Source: Massilia sp. BSC265 (GTDB lineage: Bacteria; Pseudomonadota; Gammaproteobacteria; Burkholderiales; Burkholderiaceae_D). From it: a DNA stretch of 64,000 nt. The stretch covers positions 124,001 to 188,000 of the forward strand of contig NZ_JPXI01000037.1 in the NCBI RefSeq assembly GCF_000740675.1, given 5' to 3'. The position numbers and the translations under genes were made by a program. Below are positions 16,847-27,250 of this stretch, piece after piece. Within the stretch, counting starts at the first letter, position 1, and each line of letters opens with the position of its first letter. A model generated the notes under the pieces. The model saw only the letters and a program-made list of their open reading frames with translations. It was not told the origin of the DNA and searched no databases.

Positions 16847-17752
16847 CTATGATAGCAAGGCCTCTTCCGCTTGCACAGTTTGTGCGTTAGCAACAGGTTC
16901 TACGACATCCACCGGCTCTGCGTTCGCGGCGTCGGCCAGCTTGCGCAGCAGGTGGCCGGCCGCCACCATGCCGAAGGTAGCCGTCACCACCATGCTCGAG
17001 CCGAAGCCGGCGCAGTTCAGGCCGGTGATGCCGTTCGGATCCACAGAACATACTTCGCCGGCTTCCGGATAGCGCAGCGGCTCCATCGAGAACACGGCAT
17101 CGATGTGGTACTTGTTCTTCTCGCCCTTGGCGAAACCGTAGTGGGCACGCAGGATCTTGCGCACCTTCTTCAGCAGCGGCTCCTGCTCGGTGCGGGCCAG
17201 GTCGCGCACTTCGATCTTCGTCGGGTCGGTCTGGCCGCCGGCGCCGCCGATGACGATCAGGGGCAGCTTGTTGGCGCTGCAGTAGGCAATCAGCGCCGCC
17301 TTCGACTTGACGCCGTCGATGGCATCGACCACGTAGTCGAACCGCGGCGCGCCAGGCGTTTTACCGGCGATCATCGTCTCGATGTTGTCCGGGTCGATGA
17401 AGTCCTCGACCAGGGTCACTTTGCAGAACGGATTGATCTGCGCGATGCGTTCCTTCAGCGCTTCGATCTTCGGCATGCCGATGGTCGACGTCAGGGCCTG
17501 GAGCTGGCGGTTGATGTTCGACTCGGCCACGTTGTCGAGGTCGATCAGGGTCAGGTGGCCGACGGCGCTGCGAGCGAGCGCCTCGACAATCCAGGAACCG
17601 ACGCCGCCGACACCGATCACGCAAACGTGCGCCGCACGGAAGCGTTCGAGTGCACGCTCGCCGTAGAGGCGCGCGATCCCGCCGAAGCGGCGCGCAAAGT
17701 CGACTTCGTCATCCAGGGTGGCTGCAAGAGTGGGAGTATCGATCAGGTTCAT
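16847..17752 (-). CDS. tcdA: tRNA threonylcarbamoyladenosine dehydratase
   Basis: 301 aa E1-like (ThiF/MoeB fold) protein. The ATP-binding [19 protein letters not shown], the acidic [15 protein letters not shown] and DAIDGVKSK blocks are typical of TcdA/CsdL. By family knowledge it uses ATP to cyclise N6-threonylcarbamoyladenosine in tRNAs. The C-terminal [13 protein letters not shown] helix is present. It is divergent from the hemerythrin-PdxH gene. Length is a little above average because of an Ala/Val-rich tail. Confidence 0.93.
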   Translation of the reverse strand: MNLIDTPTLAATLDDEVDFARRFGGIARLYGERALERFRAAHVCVIGVGGVGSWIVEALARSAVGHLTLIDLDNVAESNINRQLQALTSTIGMPKIEALKERIAQINPFCKVTLVEDFIDPDNIETMIAGKTPGAPRFDYVVDAIDGVKSKAALIAYCSANKLPLIVIGGAGGQTDPTKIEVRDLARTEQEPLLKKVRKILRAHYGFAKGEKNKYHIDAVFSMEPLRYPEAGEVCSVDPNGITGLNCAGFGSSMVVTATFGMVAAGHLLRKLADAANAEPVDVVEPVANAQTVQAEEALLS

Positions 17753-17841
17753 CCCGCCATTTTAGCGGACCTCGCTTGCGCATCTGCACTAAAATAGCTT
17801 CCAGTCAATCAAATTCTTCTTGTGTGTCAATAAAACGCCCC

Positions 17842-19035
17842 ATGACCCAACTCCTTCACGACACCGCCCCCGACTTCGACCAGCCGATCGCCGTCCTCAA
17901 GCATTGCCATGACCGCATTCGCAAGCAACTGGCGACCCTCGACAAGCTGCTCGCCCACCTGCCGGAATTCGGCGCCGACGAACAGGCGCGCCAGGCGGCA
18001 GGAGCGGTGCTGAAATACTTCGAGAAAGCGGCCCACCTGCACCATGACGACGAGGAGCTGGACCTGATCCCGATGCTGCGCGCCGTGGCGCAGGGCGAGG
18101 ATGCGGCCACCCTGCAGGCGCTGGCGCCGGTGATCCTGCAGGACCACAAGGACATGGACGCGCTGTGGCAGGATTTGCATGAGCAATTGACTGCCATCGC
18201 CGAGGGCCATGCGGCGACGCTGTCGGCCAGCGCCGTGCAGCGCTTCAGCCAGCGCTATCTTGCGCACATGGAGCGCGAGGAAAGCACGATGGCGCCGATG
18301 GCCCTGCGCCTGTTCAGCCCGGAGCAGATGGCCCAGCTGGGCAAGGCGATGCAGGCGCGCCGCGGTATCGGGGATACGGCGCCGAGCCCGTCGATCGGCC
18401 AGGCCGTCGCCGACCTGCGCAAGGACTACGGCCAGGCCAGCCTGAACGAGGACGACGTGATGGACGACCCGATGCTCCAGTTCACGCAATGGTTCGAGCA
18501 GGCCCTGAAGGCCGAGGTGAACGAGCCGAACGCCATGTCGGTGGCCACCGTGGCCGCCAACGGCCGCCCGAGTTCGCGCATCGTGCTGGTCAAGCAGTTC
18601 GACGAGCGCGGCTTCACCTGGTACACCAACTACGACAGCCGCAAAGGCCAGGAGCTAGAGGATCATCAATATGCAGCTTTGTTGTTCTTTTGGAGCGAAC
18701 TCGAACGTCAGGTTCGCATCGAAGGACGAGTAGAGCGCACTTCAAACGAGGAAAGCGACCGGTATTTCCGCAGCCGGCCGCTCAAAAGCCGTTTGTCGGC
18801 CATTGCCTCGCAACAAAGTGCTCCGATCGGCAGCCGTGCCGAGCTCGAACAGAATTACGAAGCCGTGGCACGGCAAGCCGGTGAGGACCCGGCGCGACCG
18901 GGCAACTGGGGCGGTTACCGCCTCGTGCCCGAGCGCCTGGAATTCTGGCAGGGGCGCCGCTCCCGCTTCCACGACCGTATCGTGTACGAGCGGCAGGAGG
19001 ACGGCAGCTGGACGCGCCTGCGTTTGCAGCCCTAG
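17842..19035 (+). CDS. pdxH: Hemerythrin domain fused to pyridoxamine 5'-phosphate oxidase (PdxH)
   Basis: 397 aa in one frame from ATG 17842 (GTG 17824 is an alternative). Residues about 13-160 form a hemerythrin-like four-helix domain with candidate di-iron ligands H21/H23, HxxxE at 68-72, H102 and HxxxE at 142-146. Residues about 188-397 are a complete PdxH: ADLRKDYG start, [46 protein letters not shown], and the C-terminal [16 protein letters not shown] with the FMN and substrate residues. PdxH oxidises PNP/PMP to pyridoxal phosphate with O2 and FMN. An N-terminal hemerythrin is unusual and might sense or bind O2. A sequencing error merging two genes is possible but the junction reads smoothly. 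Confidence 0.85.
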   Translation: MTQLLHDTAPDFDQPIAVLKHCHDRIRKQLATLDKLLAHLPEFGADEQARQAAGAVLKYFEKAAHLHHDDEELDLIPMLRAVAQGEDAATLQALAPVILQDHKDMDALWQDLHEQLTAIAEGHAATLSASAVQRFSQRYLAHMEREESTMAPMALRLFSPEQMAQLGKAMQARRGIGDTAPSPSIGQAVADLRKDYGQASLNEDDVMDDPMLQFTQWFEQALKAEVNEPNAMSVATVAANGRPSSRIVLVKQFDERGFTWYTNYDSRKGQELEDHQYAALLFFWSELERQVRIEGRVERTSNEESDRYFRSRPLKSRLSAIASQQSAPIGSRAELEQNYEAVARQAGEDPARPGNWGGYRLVPERLEFWQGRRSRFHDRIVYERQEDGSWTRLRLQP

Positions 19036-19097
19036 GCCGGCCGCAGCGCGAGCCTGTATTTGCGCGGCACACCGGCCACCGACGCCGGAGGTGAACC

Positions 19098-20279
19098 GTG
19101 TTCGAGCAGATGGTGTTGTCGGCCTGGAACGAAGGCCTGCGTGACAAGCTGTCCCTGCCCTTGCGGGTGGAACTGTGGGACGGCCGCCAACTCGCGTTTT
19201 CCTCCGGGCCGCCGCGCGTGACCATCCGCGTCCCCGACCGCTCCGCCCTGCGTTACCTGCGCTCGCCCTCGCTGTACAACCTCGGACGGGCCTATGTCGA
19301 GGGTGCGATCGACATCAAGGGGCGGGCCGCCGACATCATCAACGTCGGCAACGCCCTGGCGGCCAGCCTGGACAAGGGGCGCAGCCGCCTGGGCGAGATC
19401 TTGCGCCGTGCTGCGCCGCACACGCGCGAGACCGACGCCGAAGCGATCCGCTACCACTACGACGTTTCCAACGACTTCTACGCGGCCTGGCTCGACCCGG
19501 CCATGGTGTATTCCTGCGCCTACTTCGAGAACGGCATTGAGGACCTGGCCACGGCGCAGCAGCAGAAGATCGACCACATCCTGCGCAAGATCGACCTGCG
19601 GCCCGGGCAGACCTTGCTCGACATCGGCTGCGGCTGGGGCGCGCTGGTGCTGCGCGCGGCGCAAGCCTTCGGTGCCCGCTGCGTCGGCGTCACGCTGTCC
19701 GAGAACCAGGCCGCGCTTGCACGCGAACGGGTCGAACGGGCCGGATTGCAGGGCCAGGTCGAGATCCGCCTGCAGGACTACCGCGACGTCGCAGGCAGCT
19801 TCGAGCGCATCACCAGCGTGGGTATGTTCGAGCACGTCGGCGTGCAGCACCTGCCGGAATACTTTTCACGCGTGAACCGGCTGCTGGCGCCAGGGGGCCT
19901 CGTGATGAACCACGGGATCACGACCACCAATGTCGACAATGGCGCAGCAGCCTACGGCGCCGGCGAATTCGTCGGCCAGTACGTGTTCCCCGACGGCGAG
20001 CTGGCCCACCTGTCCACCGTGGTGCGGGCGATGCAGGAAGGCGGGCTGGAAGTGCACGACGCGGAAAACCTGCGGCGCCATTACGCGAAGACCTGCGCGA
20101 TCTGGACCGACAATTTCGAAAGCAATGCCGAGCACATCCGGCTACTGACGGACGAGAAACGCTTCCGGATCTGGCACGTCTACCTGGCCGGCTGCGCGTA
20201 TGCCTTCGCGCACGGGAGGATCAGCCTGTACCAGATCGTGTGCGGCAAGGCAGATGGAGAGGTCGAGCGATTGCCATGA
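19098..20279 (+). CDS. cfa: Cyclopropane-fatty-acyl-phospholipid synthase
   Basis: 393 aa from GTG 19098, which has GGAGG 6 bases upstream. The SAM-binding LLDIGCGWGALVLRAA motif, the YHYDVSNDFYAAWLDPAMVYSCAYF substrate block (split by conserved HYD and Y-S-C-A-Y-F), GMFEHVG and the late YAKTCAIWTDNFE region mark a full Cfa. It adds a methylene bridge to unsaturated acyl chains of membrane phospholipids, using SAM, at the inner membrane. It stands 62 bases downstream of the pdxH fusion, so co-transcription is possible. Confidence 0.94.
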   Translation: MFEQMVLSAWNEGLRDKLSLPLRVELWDGRQLAFSSGPPRVTIRVPDRSALRYLRSPSLYNLGRAYVEGAIDIKGRAADIINVGNALAASLDKGRSRLGEILRRAAPHTRETDAEAIRYHYDVSNDFYAAWLDPAMVYSCAYFENGIEDLATAQQQKIDHILRKIDLRPGQTLLDIGCGWGALVLRAAQAFGARCVGVTLSENQAALARERVERAGLQGQVEIRLQDYRDVAGSFERITSVGMFEHVGVQHLPEYFSRVNRLLAPGGLVMNHGITTTNVDNGAAAYGAGEFVGQYVFPDGELAHLSTVVRAMQEGGLEVHDAENLRRHYAKTCAIWTDNFESNAEHIRLLTDEKRFRIWHVYLAGCAYAFAHGRISLYQIVCGKADGEVERLP

Positions 20280-20322
20280 TCACGGAAGTATATGTACCCC
20301 AGCTGTTGAGCACTCTTACACC

Positions 20323-20416
20323 GTAGGGTGGGCGGGTTCCCCGCCCACGCGGTGATCGTTAGCGGCCGAAATGCCGTACGCGATGACCTCGCTGCTGGAC
20401 AAACCGCCCACCCTAC
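20323..20416. repeat. Dispersed palindrome family, copy 1 (nested inverted repeat)
   Basis: GTAGGGTGGGCGG (20323-20335) is mirrored by CCGCCCACCCTAC (20404-20416), and GGGCGGGTTCCCCGCCC makes an inner hairpin. The right arm overlaps the msrA stop codon. Related copies lie at 28238, 42751, 52257 and 61820. Confidence 0.65.
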
Positions 20417-20955
20417 TTCAGGCGTTCAGAAAAGGTCTTGCGGAACTTCGCCACCTTCGGCGCCACCACGAACGCACAGTAGCCCTGCAGCGGATGCTGC
20501 GCGAAATAATTCTGGTGATAGTCCTCGGCCTTGTACCAGGTCTCCTGCGGCAGCAGCTGGGTGACGATCGGCGCATCCCACACCGCCGCCATCTCGGCCA
20601 TCACCTTGCGCGCCGTCGCCTCCTGTTCCGGCGAGGTAGTGAAGATCACCGAGCGGTACTGCGGACCGACATCGTTGCCCTGGCGGTCAGGCGTGGTCGG
20701 ATCGTGGATGGTGAAGAAGACCTCGAGGAGGTCGCGGTAGCTGATCACTGATGGATCGAATTCCAGCCGCACCACCTCGGCATGGCCGGTCGTTCCGGAG
20801 CACACTTGTTCGTAAGTTGGCTTGTCGACGTGGCCGCCCATGTAGCCCGATTCCACGCGCGTCACGCCGCGCGCCTCCAGGTAGACCGCCTCCAGGCACC
20901 AGAAGCATCCGCCGCCCAGGATGGCGACCTCTTTCCCTGTTTGCTCGCTCATCAC
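20413..20955 (-). CDS. msrA: Peptide methionine sulfoxide reductase A
   Basis: 180 aa. The active-site GGGCFWCLEA is at residues 14-23 (C17 catalytic), followed by GYMGGHVDKPTYEQVCSG, GHAEVV, FTIHDPTTPDRQGNDVGPQYRS (conserved positions) and the AEDYHQNYF block. It reduces methionine-S-sulfoxide in damaged proteins. No signal peptide, so cytoplasmic. Start is ATG 20955 or 20952. The gene ends inside a palindromic repeat. Confidence 0.95.
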   Translation of the reverse strand: MMSEQTGKEVAILGGGCFWCLEAVYLEARGVTRVESGYMGGHVDKPTYEQVCSGTTGHAEVVRLEFDPSVISYRDLLEVFFTIHDPTTPDRQGNDVGPQYRSVIFTTSPEQEATARKVMAEMAAVWDAPIVTQLLPQETWYKAEDYHQNYFAQHPLQGYCAFVVAPKVAKFRKTFSERLK

Positions 20956-21071
20956 AACACCTTGAATTCATCAGTTTCAATAGTTCTTAATGTAACGCAA
21001 AGCGAGTTTTCGTGCAGTGCGCCCGGGATGAGACCCGGCCGAACGCCCGACAGTGGCATAATGGCGATCCA

Positions 21072-21578
21072 ATGAATACACGTTCTCCCCGCGCCACGAC
21101 GCGTGGTTTCGATTCGGCGCATTTTCGCCACGCCCTGTCGCAATTCGCCACCGGTGTCACCGTCATCACCACGCGCCTTGCCGACGGCTCTTTCCGCGGG
21201 CTGACCGCCAGTTCCTTCAACTCGGTCTCGCTCGAGCCTCCGCTCGTCCTGTGGAGCCTGGGCGCGGGCGCCAACAGCCTGCCCATCTTCAGCGGCAATT
21301 CTCACTACGTCATCAATGTACTCGCCGCCGGCCAGCAGGAACTGGCGCTGCGCTTCTCGCGCCGCAGCACCGACGATCCCTTCACAGGTGTCGAATACGA
21401 ACTGTCGCGCACGGGCCTGCCGATCCTGAAAGGCGTCTCGGCCTGGTTCGAATGCCACAACCGCAGCCGCTATCCGGAAGGCGACCACGTCATTTTCGTG
21501 GGCGAAGTCGAGGAATGCGCCGTGCATCCGCAGTCGGCACTGCTGTTCCACGGCGGACGATTCGGCAGTACCGGTTAA
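21072..21578 (+). CDS. Flavin reductase family protein
   Basis: 168 aa from ATG 21072 (an earlier in-frame ATG 21012 lacks family residues). The block FRHALSQFATGVTVITT, GLTASSFNSVSLEPPLVLWSL and EGDHVIFVGEVEE are typical of the Flavin_Reduct fold that reduces FMN or FAD with NAD(P)H, often to feed a monooxygenase. No oxygenase gene is adjacent, so its partner is unknown. Cytoplasmic. Confidence 0.88.
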   Translation: MNTRSPRATTRGFDSAHFRHALSQFATGVTVITTRLADGSFRGLTASSFNSVSLEPPLVLWSLGAGANSLPIFSGNSHYVINVLAAGQQELALRFSRRSTDDPFTGVEYELSRTGLPILKGVSAWFECHNRSRYPEGDHVIFVGEVEECAVHPQSALLFHGGRFGSTG

Positions 21579-21711
21579 TCAGCGCCAGATTACAGCTGGC
21601 GAGGATTGCGCCAGCTCTCCGGATTTTCAGGCAAATCCCGGTGGGTCCAGGGCCCTACCATTCTCTTCACCTTAACGCCGCATCGGGCGGCACATCATGG
21701 GAGAAGAGATC

Positions 21712-22548
21712 ATGTCCAAAGTCTGGTTCATCACGGGCGCCGGTCGCGGCATCGGGGCAGAAATCGCTCACGCAGCCATCGCCGCCGGCGACTGCGTCGT
21801 CGCCGCGGCCCGCAACCTTGCACAGCTGAAAGCCACCTTCGCCTCGGCTGATCCGGCACGCGTCGCGTTGGTCGAGCTCGACGTTGCGCAGGAAGCACAG
21901 GCCCCAGTTGCCATCGAGGCCACTGTGGCGCGCTTCGGCCGCATCGACGTGCTCGTCAACAATGCCGCCTATGGGCTGCTGGGCAACTTCGAGGAACTGT
22001 CGCCGCAAGAAATCCAGCAACAGTTCAGCGTCAACGTATTCGGCGTCATGCACGTGCTGCGTGCAGCCCTGCCGGTGTTGCGCAAGCAGCGCGCGGGCCA
22101 CATCATCAACATCGCCTCGATCGCCGGGGTCACCGGCTTCGACGGTGCCTCCGTCTACTGTGCCACCAAGTACGCGATCGAAGGCCTGTCGTCCTCGCTG
22201 TCGCTGGAACTGGCCAGGTTCGGCATCAAGATCACTACCGTCGAGCCGGGCTTCTTCCGTACCGACTTCCTCGACCAGAGCTCGGTTCGCTACGGCCAGA
22301 AAGTCATCGATGATTATGCCGCCCACGGCTCGGTCGAAGACGCCTACGGCGCTTACCACGGCAAGCAGTTGGGCGACCCGGTCAAGCTCGGCGCCGCCGT
22401 GGTCCGCCTTGCCGGCATGGAGCATCCACCCAAGCAGTTCCTTGCCGGCAGCGATGCCCTCGCCATGGCAAGCGCCGCCATCGACGCGCGCTTGAACGAG
22501 CTGCACGGCATGGCCGAACTGTCGCGCTCGACCGACCACGCTGCCTGA
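21712..22548 (+). CDS. Short-chain dehydrogenase/reductase, classical type
   Basis: 278 aa from ATG 21712 with GGAGAAGAG upstream. The NAD(P)-binding TGAGRGIG motif, NNAAYG, the catalytic Ser in NIASIAG, YCATK (YxxxK) and the PGFFRTDF segment are present. The substrate is not evident. It lies 43 bases upstream of an AraC-type regulator on the same strand; such SDR/AraC pairs are common and the regulator may control it. Confidence 0.9.
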   Translation: MSKVWFITGAGRGIGAEIAHAAIAAGDCVVAAARNLAQLKATFASADPARVALVELDVAQEAQAPVAIEATVARFGRIDVLVNNAAYGLLGNFEELSPQEIQQQFSVNVFGVMHVLRAALPVLRKQRAGHIINIASIAGVTGFDGASVYCATKYAIEGLSSSLSLELARFGIKITTVEPGFFRTDFLDQSSVRYGQKVIDDYAAHGSVEDAYGAYHGKQLGDPVKLGAAVVRLAGMEHPPKQFLAGSDALAMASAAIDARLNELHGMAELSRSTDHAA

Positions 22549-22591
22549 GCAGAGGTTTGGCCGCCTGGTGTATCCTGCAATCGACAAGGCC

Positions 22592-23581
22592 ATGAACTCG
22601 CCCGACCAGCTCCCCATCCTTGCCGGCGCCCATGCAACCCAGCCGGCCCAGCAGTCCGCCATGCCGGCGCTCGCGCGGCTGGCGCGCCTGCTGCTTGCGC
22701 ACGCGCCGCAGGACGGTTCCTTCGAGACCTGCATCCCCGGGGTACATGCCATCCGCGCCTCGACCACCAGCGCGGAGCTGGTCCACGGCCTGCACCGCCC
22801 TGCGCTGTGCATCGTCGCGCAGGGCGCCAAGACCGTCATGCTGGGTGACGAATCCTACGAGTACGATCCCTCGCGCATGATGGTCTTCTCGCTGGACCTG
22901 CCGATCGCCGCCATGATCCGCCAGGCCAGCGTGGCCGCACCCTACCTGTCCTTCCGGCTCGACTTCGACCAGCAGCGGCTGGCTGAACTGATCCTGAAGG
23001 CCTACCCGGAGGGTGTGCCGGCAGTGCGAGGAGGGGAAACTGAGCGGCGCGCGGTCTACGTGGCGCAGGCGGGCGAAGCCATCGTCGATGCCGCGGCGCG
23101 CCTGATGGCGCTGGCAGGCCAGCCCGAGGAGGCCGCCCTGCTCGCCCCGTTGGCCATCGACGAGATCGTGCTGCGCCTGCTGCGCGGCCCCTTCGGCGCC
23201 CGCCTGGCCCAGCTCGGCCGCGTCGAATCGCACCGCATTGGCAAGGTGGTAGCCTGGATTCGCCAACATTACGACCAGCCGATCCGCATCGATGACATGG
23301 CCGAGCTGGCACACATGAGTCCTTCCTCCCTGCACGAGCACTTCAAGTCGCTGACCTCGATGAGCCCTCTGCAGTTCCAGAAAACCCTGCGCTTGCAGGA
23401 AGCGCGCCGCCTGATGTTATCGAGCGGCATGGATGCCGGCCTGGCCTGCCAGCGCGTCGGCTACGCCAGCCCCTCGCAGTTCAGCCGCGAATACGCACGT
23501 CATTTCGGTTCGGCTCCGACAAGGGACATGCAGCGCCTACGCAATGCCAAGCTGGCGCAGGCCGTGTCATTTACGCAATAA
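22592..23581 (+). CDS. AraC-family transcriptional regulator
   Basis: 329 aa from ATG 22592 (GTG 22568 would add eight residues; neither has a strong ribosome site). The N-terminal AraC_N cupin-like region (about residues 30-185; SAELVHGLHRPALCIVAQGAK) precedes two helix-turn-helix motifs (about 225-315) with IRIDDMAELAHMSPSSLHEHFK and ACQRVGYASPSQFSREYARHFG. It likely activates the SDR gene or a nearby gene on binding an unknown ligand. Confidence 0.9.
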   Translation: MNSPDQLPILAGAHATQPAQQSAMPALARLARLLLAHAPQDGSFETCIPGVHAIRASTTSAELVHGLHRPALCIVAQGAKTVMLGDESYEYDPSRMMVFSLDLPIAAMIRQASVAAPYLSFRLDFDQQRLAELILKAYPEGVPAVRGGETERRAVYVAQAGEAIVDAAARLMALAGQPEEAALLAPLAIDEIVLRLLRGPFGARLAQLGRVESHRIGKVVAWIRQHYDQPIRIDDMAELAHMSPSSLHEHFKSLTSMSPLQFQKTLRLQEARRLMLSSGMDAGLACQRVGYASPSQFSREYARHFGSAPTRDMQRLRNAKLAQAVSFTQ

Positions 23582-23754
23582 AACTGGCTTGCTGGGCTGT
23601 CATTGCCAACCGAGCAAAAATGAAAATGGCTGTCGCAGATTCAAAAGATACGGCGGCGCAGCATTCCTATAATGGTCTGGCTATGGCGTGGCCCAGGGAC
23701 GGGCGCGCGTCTTCGTTTTCGTAAGAAAAAACCCCTATCGAGACAGGAATATCC

Positions 23755-24948
23755 ATGAGCCATTCCGATTCGCCCCGCAAAGCCGCCTTTCACTGGGACG
23801 ACCCCCTGCTGCTGAACAGCCAGCTCACCGACGAGGAGCGCATGGTGCGCGAAGCCGCGGCGAGCTACTGCCAGGACAAGCTGAAGCCGCGCATCCTCGA
23901 GGCCTTCCGCCACGAGCGCATGGACACGGCGATCTTCCGTGAAATGGGCGAACTCGGCTTGCTGGGCCCGACCATCCCGGAACAGTACGGCGGTCCCGGC
24001 CTGGATTACGTTTCCTACGGCCTGATCGCGCGCGAGGTCGAACGCGTCGATTCCGGCTACCGCTCGATGATGAGCGTGCAGTCCTCGCTCGTCATGGTGC
24101 CGATCTACGAGTTCGGCAACGAAGCGACCAAGCAGAAATACCTGCCGAAACTGGCCACCGGCGAATGGATCGGCTGCTTCGGCCTGACCGAGCCGAACCA
24201 CGGTTCCGACCCGGCCTCGATGGTCACCCGCGCCCGCAAGGTCGAGGGCGGCTATAGCTTGAGCGGCTCCAAGATGTGGATCACCAACTCGCCGGTCGCC
24301 GACGTGTTCGTGGTCTGGGCCAAGGACGACGAAGGCGCGATCCGCGGTTTCGTGCTGGAAAAGGGCTGGAAGGGCCTGAGCGCCCCGGCCATCCATGGCA
24401 AGTTCGGCCTGCGCGCCTCGGTGACCGGCGAGATCGTCATGGACGAAGTCTTTTGCCCGGAAGAGAACGCCTTCCCGGACGTGCGCGGCCTGAAGGGCCC
24501 GTTCACCTGCCTGAACTCGGCGCGCTACGGCATCGCCTGGGGCGCACTGGGCGCGGCCGAAGACTGCTGGCACACCGCGCGCCAGTACGTGCTCGACCGC
24601 AAGCAGTTCGGCAAGCCGCTGGCTGCCAACCAGCTGGTGCAGAAGAAGCTGGCCGACATGCAGACCGAGATCACCCTCGGCCTGCAAGGCTGCCTGCGCC
24701 TGGGCCGCATGAAGGACGAGGGCACCGCCGCCGTCGAGATCACGTCGATGATGAAGCGCAATTCCTGCGGCAAGGCACTGGACATTGCCCGTGCAGCACG
24801 CGATATGCTTGGCGGCAACGGCATCTCGGACGAGTTCGGCATCATCCGCCACATGGTCAACCTCGAGGTGGTCAACACCTACGAAGGCACCCACGACATC
24901 CACGCGCTGATCCTCGGCCGCGCACAAACCGGCATCGCCGCGTTCTGA
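23755..24948 (+). CDS. gcdH: Glutaryl-CoA dehydrogenase
   Basis: 397 aa acyl-CoA dehydrogenase. The FAD/substrate blocks [31 protein letters not shown], and the catalytic Glu in [20 protein letters not shown] match the glutaryl-CoA subgroup, which oxidatively decarboxylates glutaryl-CoA to crotonyl-CoA in lysine/tryptophan and aromatic breakdown. It is cytoplasmic and passes electrons to ETF. It has no operon partner in the window. A hairpin with GGCGCGCC arms follows the stop. Confidence 0.95.
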   Translation: MSHSDSPRKAAFHWDDPLLLNSQLTDEERMVREAAASYCQDKLKPRILEAFRHERMDTAIFREMGELGLLGPTIPEQYGGPGLDYVSYGLIAREVERVDSGYRSMMSVQSSLVMVPIYEFGNEATKQKYLPKLATGEWIGCFGLTEPNHGSDPASMVTRARKVEGGYSLSGSKMWITNSPVADVFVVWAKDDEGAIRGFVLEKGWKGLSAPAIHGKFGLRASVTGEIVMDEVFCPEENAFPDVRGLKGPFTCLNSARYGIAWGALGAAEDCWHTARQYVLDRKQFGKPLAANQLVQKKLADMQTEITLGLQGCLRLGRMKDEGTAAVEITSMMKRNSCGKALDIARAARDMLGGNGISDEFGIIRHMVNLEVVNTYEGTHDIHALILGRAQTGIAAF

Positions 24949-24955
24949 TTCTCCA

Positions 24956-24978
24956 GGCGCGCCGTCCCGCGGCGCGCC
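24956..24978 (+). terminator. Terminator-like hairpin after gcdH
   Basis: GGCGCGCC arms (24956-24963 and 24971-24978) with a 7-base loop, then TTCCT. The U-tract is weak. Confidence 0.55.
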
Positions 24979-25120
24979 TTCCTAGCGGCAGCGCCCGCCC
25001 TGTTACAACATTCCCTTTTCAATTTCAATCGCGCGACGTCAATACGTCGTGTTTTTGCGTTACGATAAGAATTAGCTTCACATAAACGTTTTTGGCTTCC
25101 AGACCACATCGAGAGACCCG

Positions 25121-27250
25121 ATGAGTGCTCCTGATGGACTGCAATTGCCTGCTGTCGCAGACAAGCACACGGACGACGCCCAGCTTGGCAATGCCCATAC
25201 CTTGTCGCTCGAGCTCCTGCTCCAGAACTTGCCTGGTGCAGCCTACCGCTGCCGGAACGACAGCCATTGGACGATCGAATTCGTCAGTGGCGGCGTCGAG
25301 CAGCTGACCGGCTATCCGGCGGCCGCCTTCATGGCCCGGCCCGGCGTGAGCTTTGCCAGCCTGATCCATCCCGACGACCAGCTCGCGGTCGAACGCGGGG
25401 TAGCCCTGGCGGTGCAACAGGGGCGCGCTTTCCAGCTGACCTATCGCATCCGCTGCGCCAACGGCGAGCTGAAATGGGTCCATGAACAAGGAGCGGCATT
25501 GCCACAGGACGGTGGCCAGGTGCTGGAAGGCTTCCTGTTCGACTACACGCAGATGCGCAATGCCAATATGCTGGTGAGCGAACAGGCTTCCTACCTGCAG
25601 CAAGCGCGCGATGCCATCATCGCGATGGACCTGAACTCGCGCATCACCTATTGGAACAACGGCGCCGAACGGTTGTACGGCTGGAGCGCTGCCGAGGCAC
25701 GCGGCAAGAAGTTTTCCGAGCTACTGTGCGAAAACCTGCCGGCCTACCATGCGGCCTATGAAAACACGCTTGCCAACGGCGAATGGACGGGTGAGCTGTC
25801 GCACCTGCGGCGCGACGGGGTCTGCATCGAGACCGACACCCGCTGGACCCTGCTGGCCGCCGACCGCGAAACGGGCGCGCCACAAAAGATTCTGGTGATC
25901 AGCACCGACATCAGCGAGCGCAAGCACAACGAAGCGAAGATCTACCGGCTCGCCTTCTTCGACGCGCTGACTGACCTGCCGAACCGCGCCAGCCTGCTCG
26001 ACCACTTGCGCCGCGCCCTGCTGGGCAGCGCGCGCACGCGCAAGTGCGGCGCCCTGATGTTCTGCGACCTCGACAACTTCAAGTACCTGAACGACTCGCA
26101 CGGCCACGCCGCCGGCGACATGCTGCTGCAGGCGGTGGCGCGCCGCCTCGAGCACTGCGTGCGCGAAGCCGACATGGTGGCGCGCCTGGGCGGCGACGAA
26201 TTCGTGATCCTGATCCAGCCGGTCGAAGATACGCGCGAGAGCGCGGCGGCCCAGGCCGAGACGGTGGCCGGCAAGGTGGTGGCCGCGATGGCGGCGCCCT
26301 TCCAGCTGGCCGACCTGATGTACTCGGTATCGGTCAGCGTCGGCGTGACCACGCTGTGCGGCACTGTGGACACGGTGGAGACGACCTTGCGCCAAGCCGA
26401 TGCCGCGATGTACCAGGCCAAGGCCTGCGGCCGCAACACCTACCGTTTCCACGACCCGGCGGTGCAGGCCGCATGGTCGGCCAGGGCCGAGCTGGAAGGC
26501 GCGATGCGGCGCGCGCTGCGCGACAACGAGTTCGTGCTGCATTACCAGCCCCAGCTGGACCGCAGCAGCCGCGTGATCGGCGCCGAGGCACTGCTGCGCT
26601 GGCGCCTGCCCGACGGCCGGCTGCTGTACCCGGCCGAGTTCATCCAGGCCGCCGAAGAGAGCGGACTGATCATCGACATCGGGCGCTGGGTGCTCCGCAG
26701 CGCCTGCGCCGAGCTGGCGCACTGGCAGCGCTACCCCGACACGGCCGGACTGACGCTCTCCGTGAACGTCAGTGCGGGCCAGTTCATCGAGCCGGACTTC
26801 GTGCCGATGCTGCAGCAGGTATTCGAGGAGACCGGCGTGCAGCCGTCCAGCCTCAAGCTCGAGCTGACCGAAAGCCTGGTGGTGAGCGACTTCACCCACA
26901 CCGCGCACACCATGGCCACCCTCAAGCAGCGCGGCATCAGCTTCTCGCTGGACGACTTCGGCACCGGCTACTCGTCGCTGGCCTACCTGCGCAAGCTGCC
27001 GCTCGACCAGCTCAAGATCGACCAGTCCTTCATGCGCGACGTGCTGACCGACCAGAACGACGCGTCGATCGTCCGCTCGATCATCGCGCTGGGCGAGAGC
27101 CTGGGCCTGCAGGTGATTGCGGAAGGCGTCGAGACGCCGGGCCAGCGCCAGTTTTTATCCGACGCCGGCTGCTACATCTACCAGGGTTTTCTATACCAGC
27201 ACGCGCTCAGCGCGGAGCACTTCACGCAGTATGCGCGCACGGTGCACTAA
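25121..27250 (+). CDS. PAS-PAS-GGDEF-EAL c-di-GMP signalling protein
   Basis: 709 aa, no transmembrane segment. Two PAS domains (about residues 35-145 and 155-270) are followed by GGDEF (about 275-440; VARLGGDEFVI intact) and EAL (about 455-700; IGAEALLRW, DDFGTGYSSLAYLR and VIAEGVET intact). It could make and break c-di-GMP in response to a cytosolic ligand or redox signal. It is monocistronic and its stop overlaps that of a convergent gene. It has the same domain types as the protein at the left edge, but no receiver. Confidence 0.93.
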   Translation: MSAPDGLQLPAVADKHTDDAQLGNAHTLSLELLLQNLPGAAYRCRNDSHWTIEFVSGGVEQLTGYPAAAFMARPGVSFASLIHPDDQLAVERGVALAVQQGRAFQLTYRIRCANGELKWVHEQGAALPQDGGQVLEGFLFDYTQMRNANMLVSEQASYLQQARDAIIAMDLNSRITYWNNGAERLYGWSAAEARGKKFSELLCENLPAYHAAYENTLANGEWTGELSHLRRDGVCIETDTRWTLLAADRETGAPQKILVISTDISERKHNEAKIYRLAFFDALTDLPNRASLLDHLRRALLGSARTRKCGALMFCDLDNFKYLNDSHGHAAGDMLLQAVARRLEHCVREADMVARLGGDEFVILIQPVEDTRESAAAQAETVAGKVVAAMAAPFQLADLMYSVSVSVGVTTLCGTVDTVETTLRQADAAMYQAKACGRNTYRFHDPAVQAAWSARAELEGAMRRALRDNEFVLHYQPQLDRSSRVIGAEALLRWRLPDGRLLYPAEFIQAAEESGLIIDIGRWVLRSACAELAHWQRYPDTAGLTLSVNVSAGQFIEPDFVPMLQQVFEETGVQPSSLKLELTESLVVSDFTHTAHTMATLKQRGISFSLDDFGTGYSSLAYLRKLPLDQLKIDQSFMRDVLTDQNDASIVRSIIALGESLGLQVIAEGVETPGQRQFLSDAGCYIYQGFLYQHALSAEHFTQYARTVH

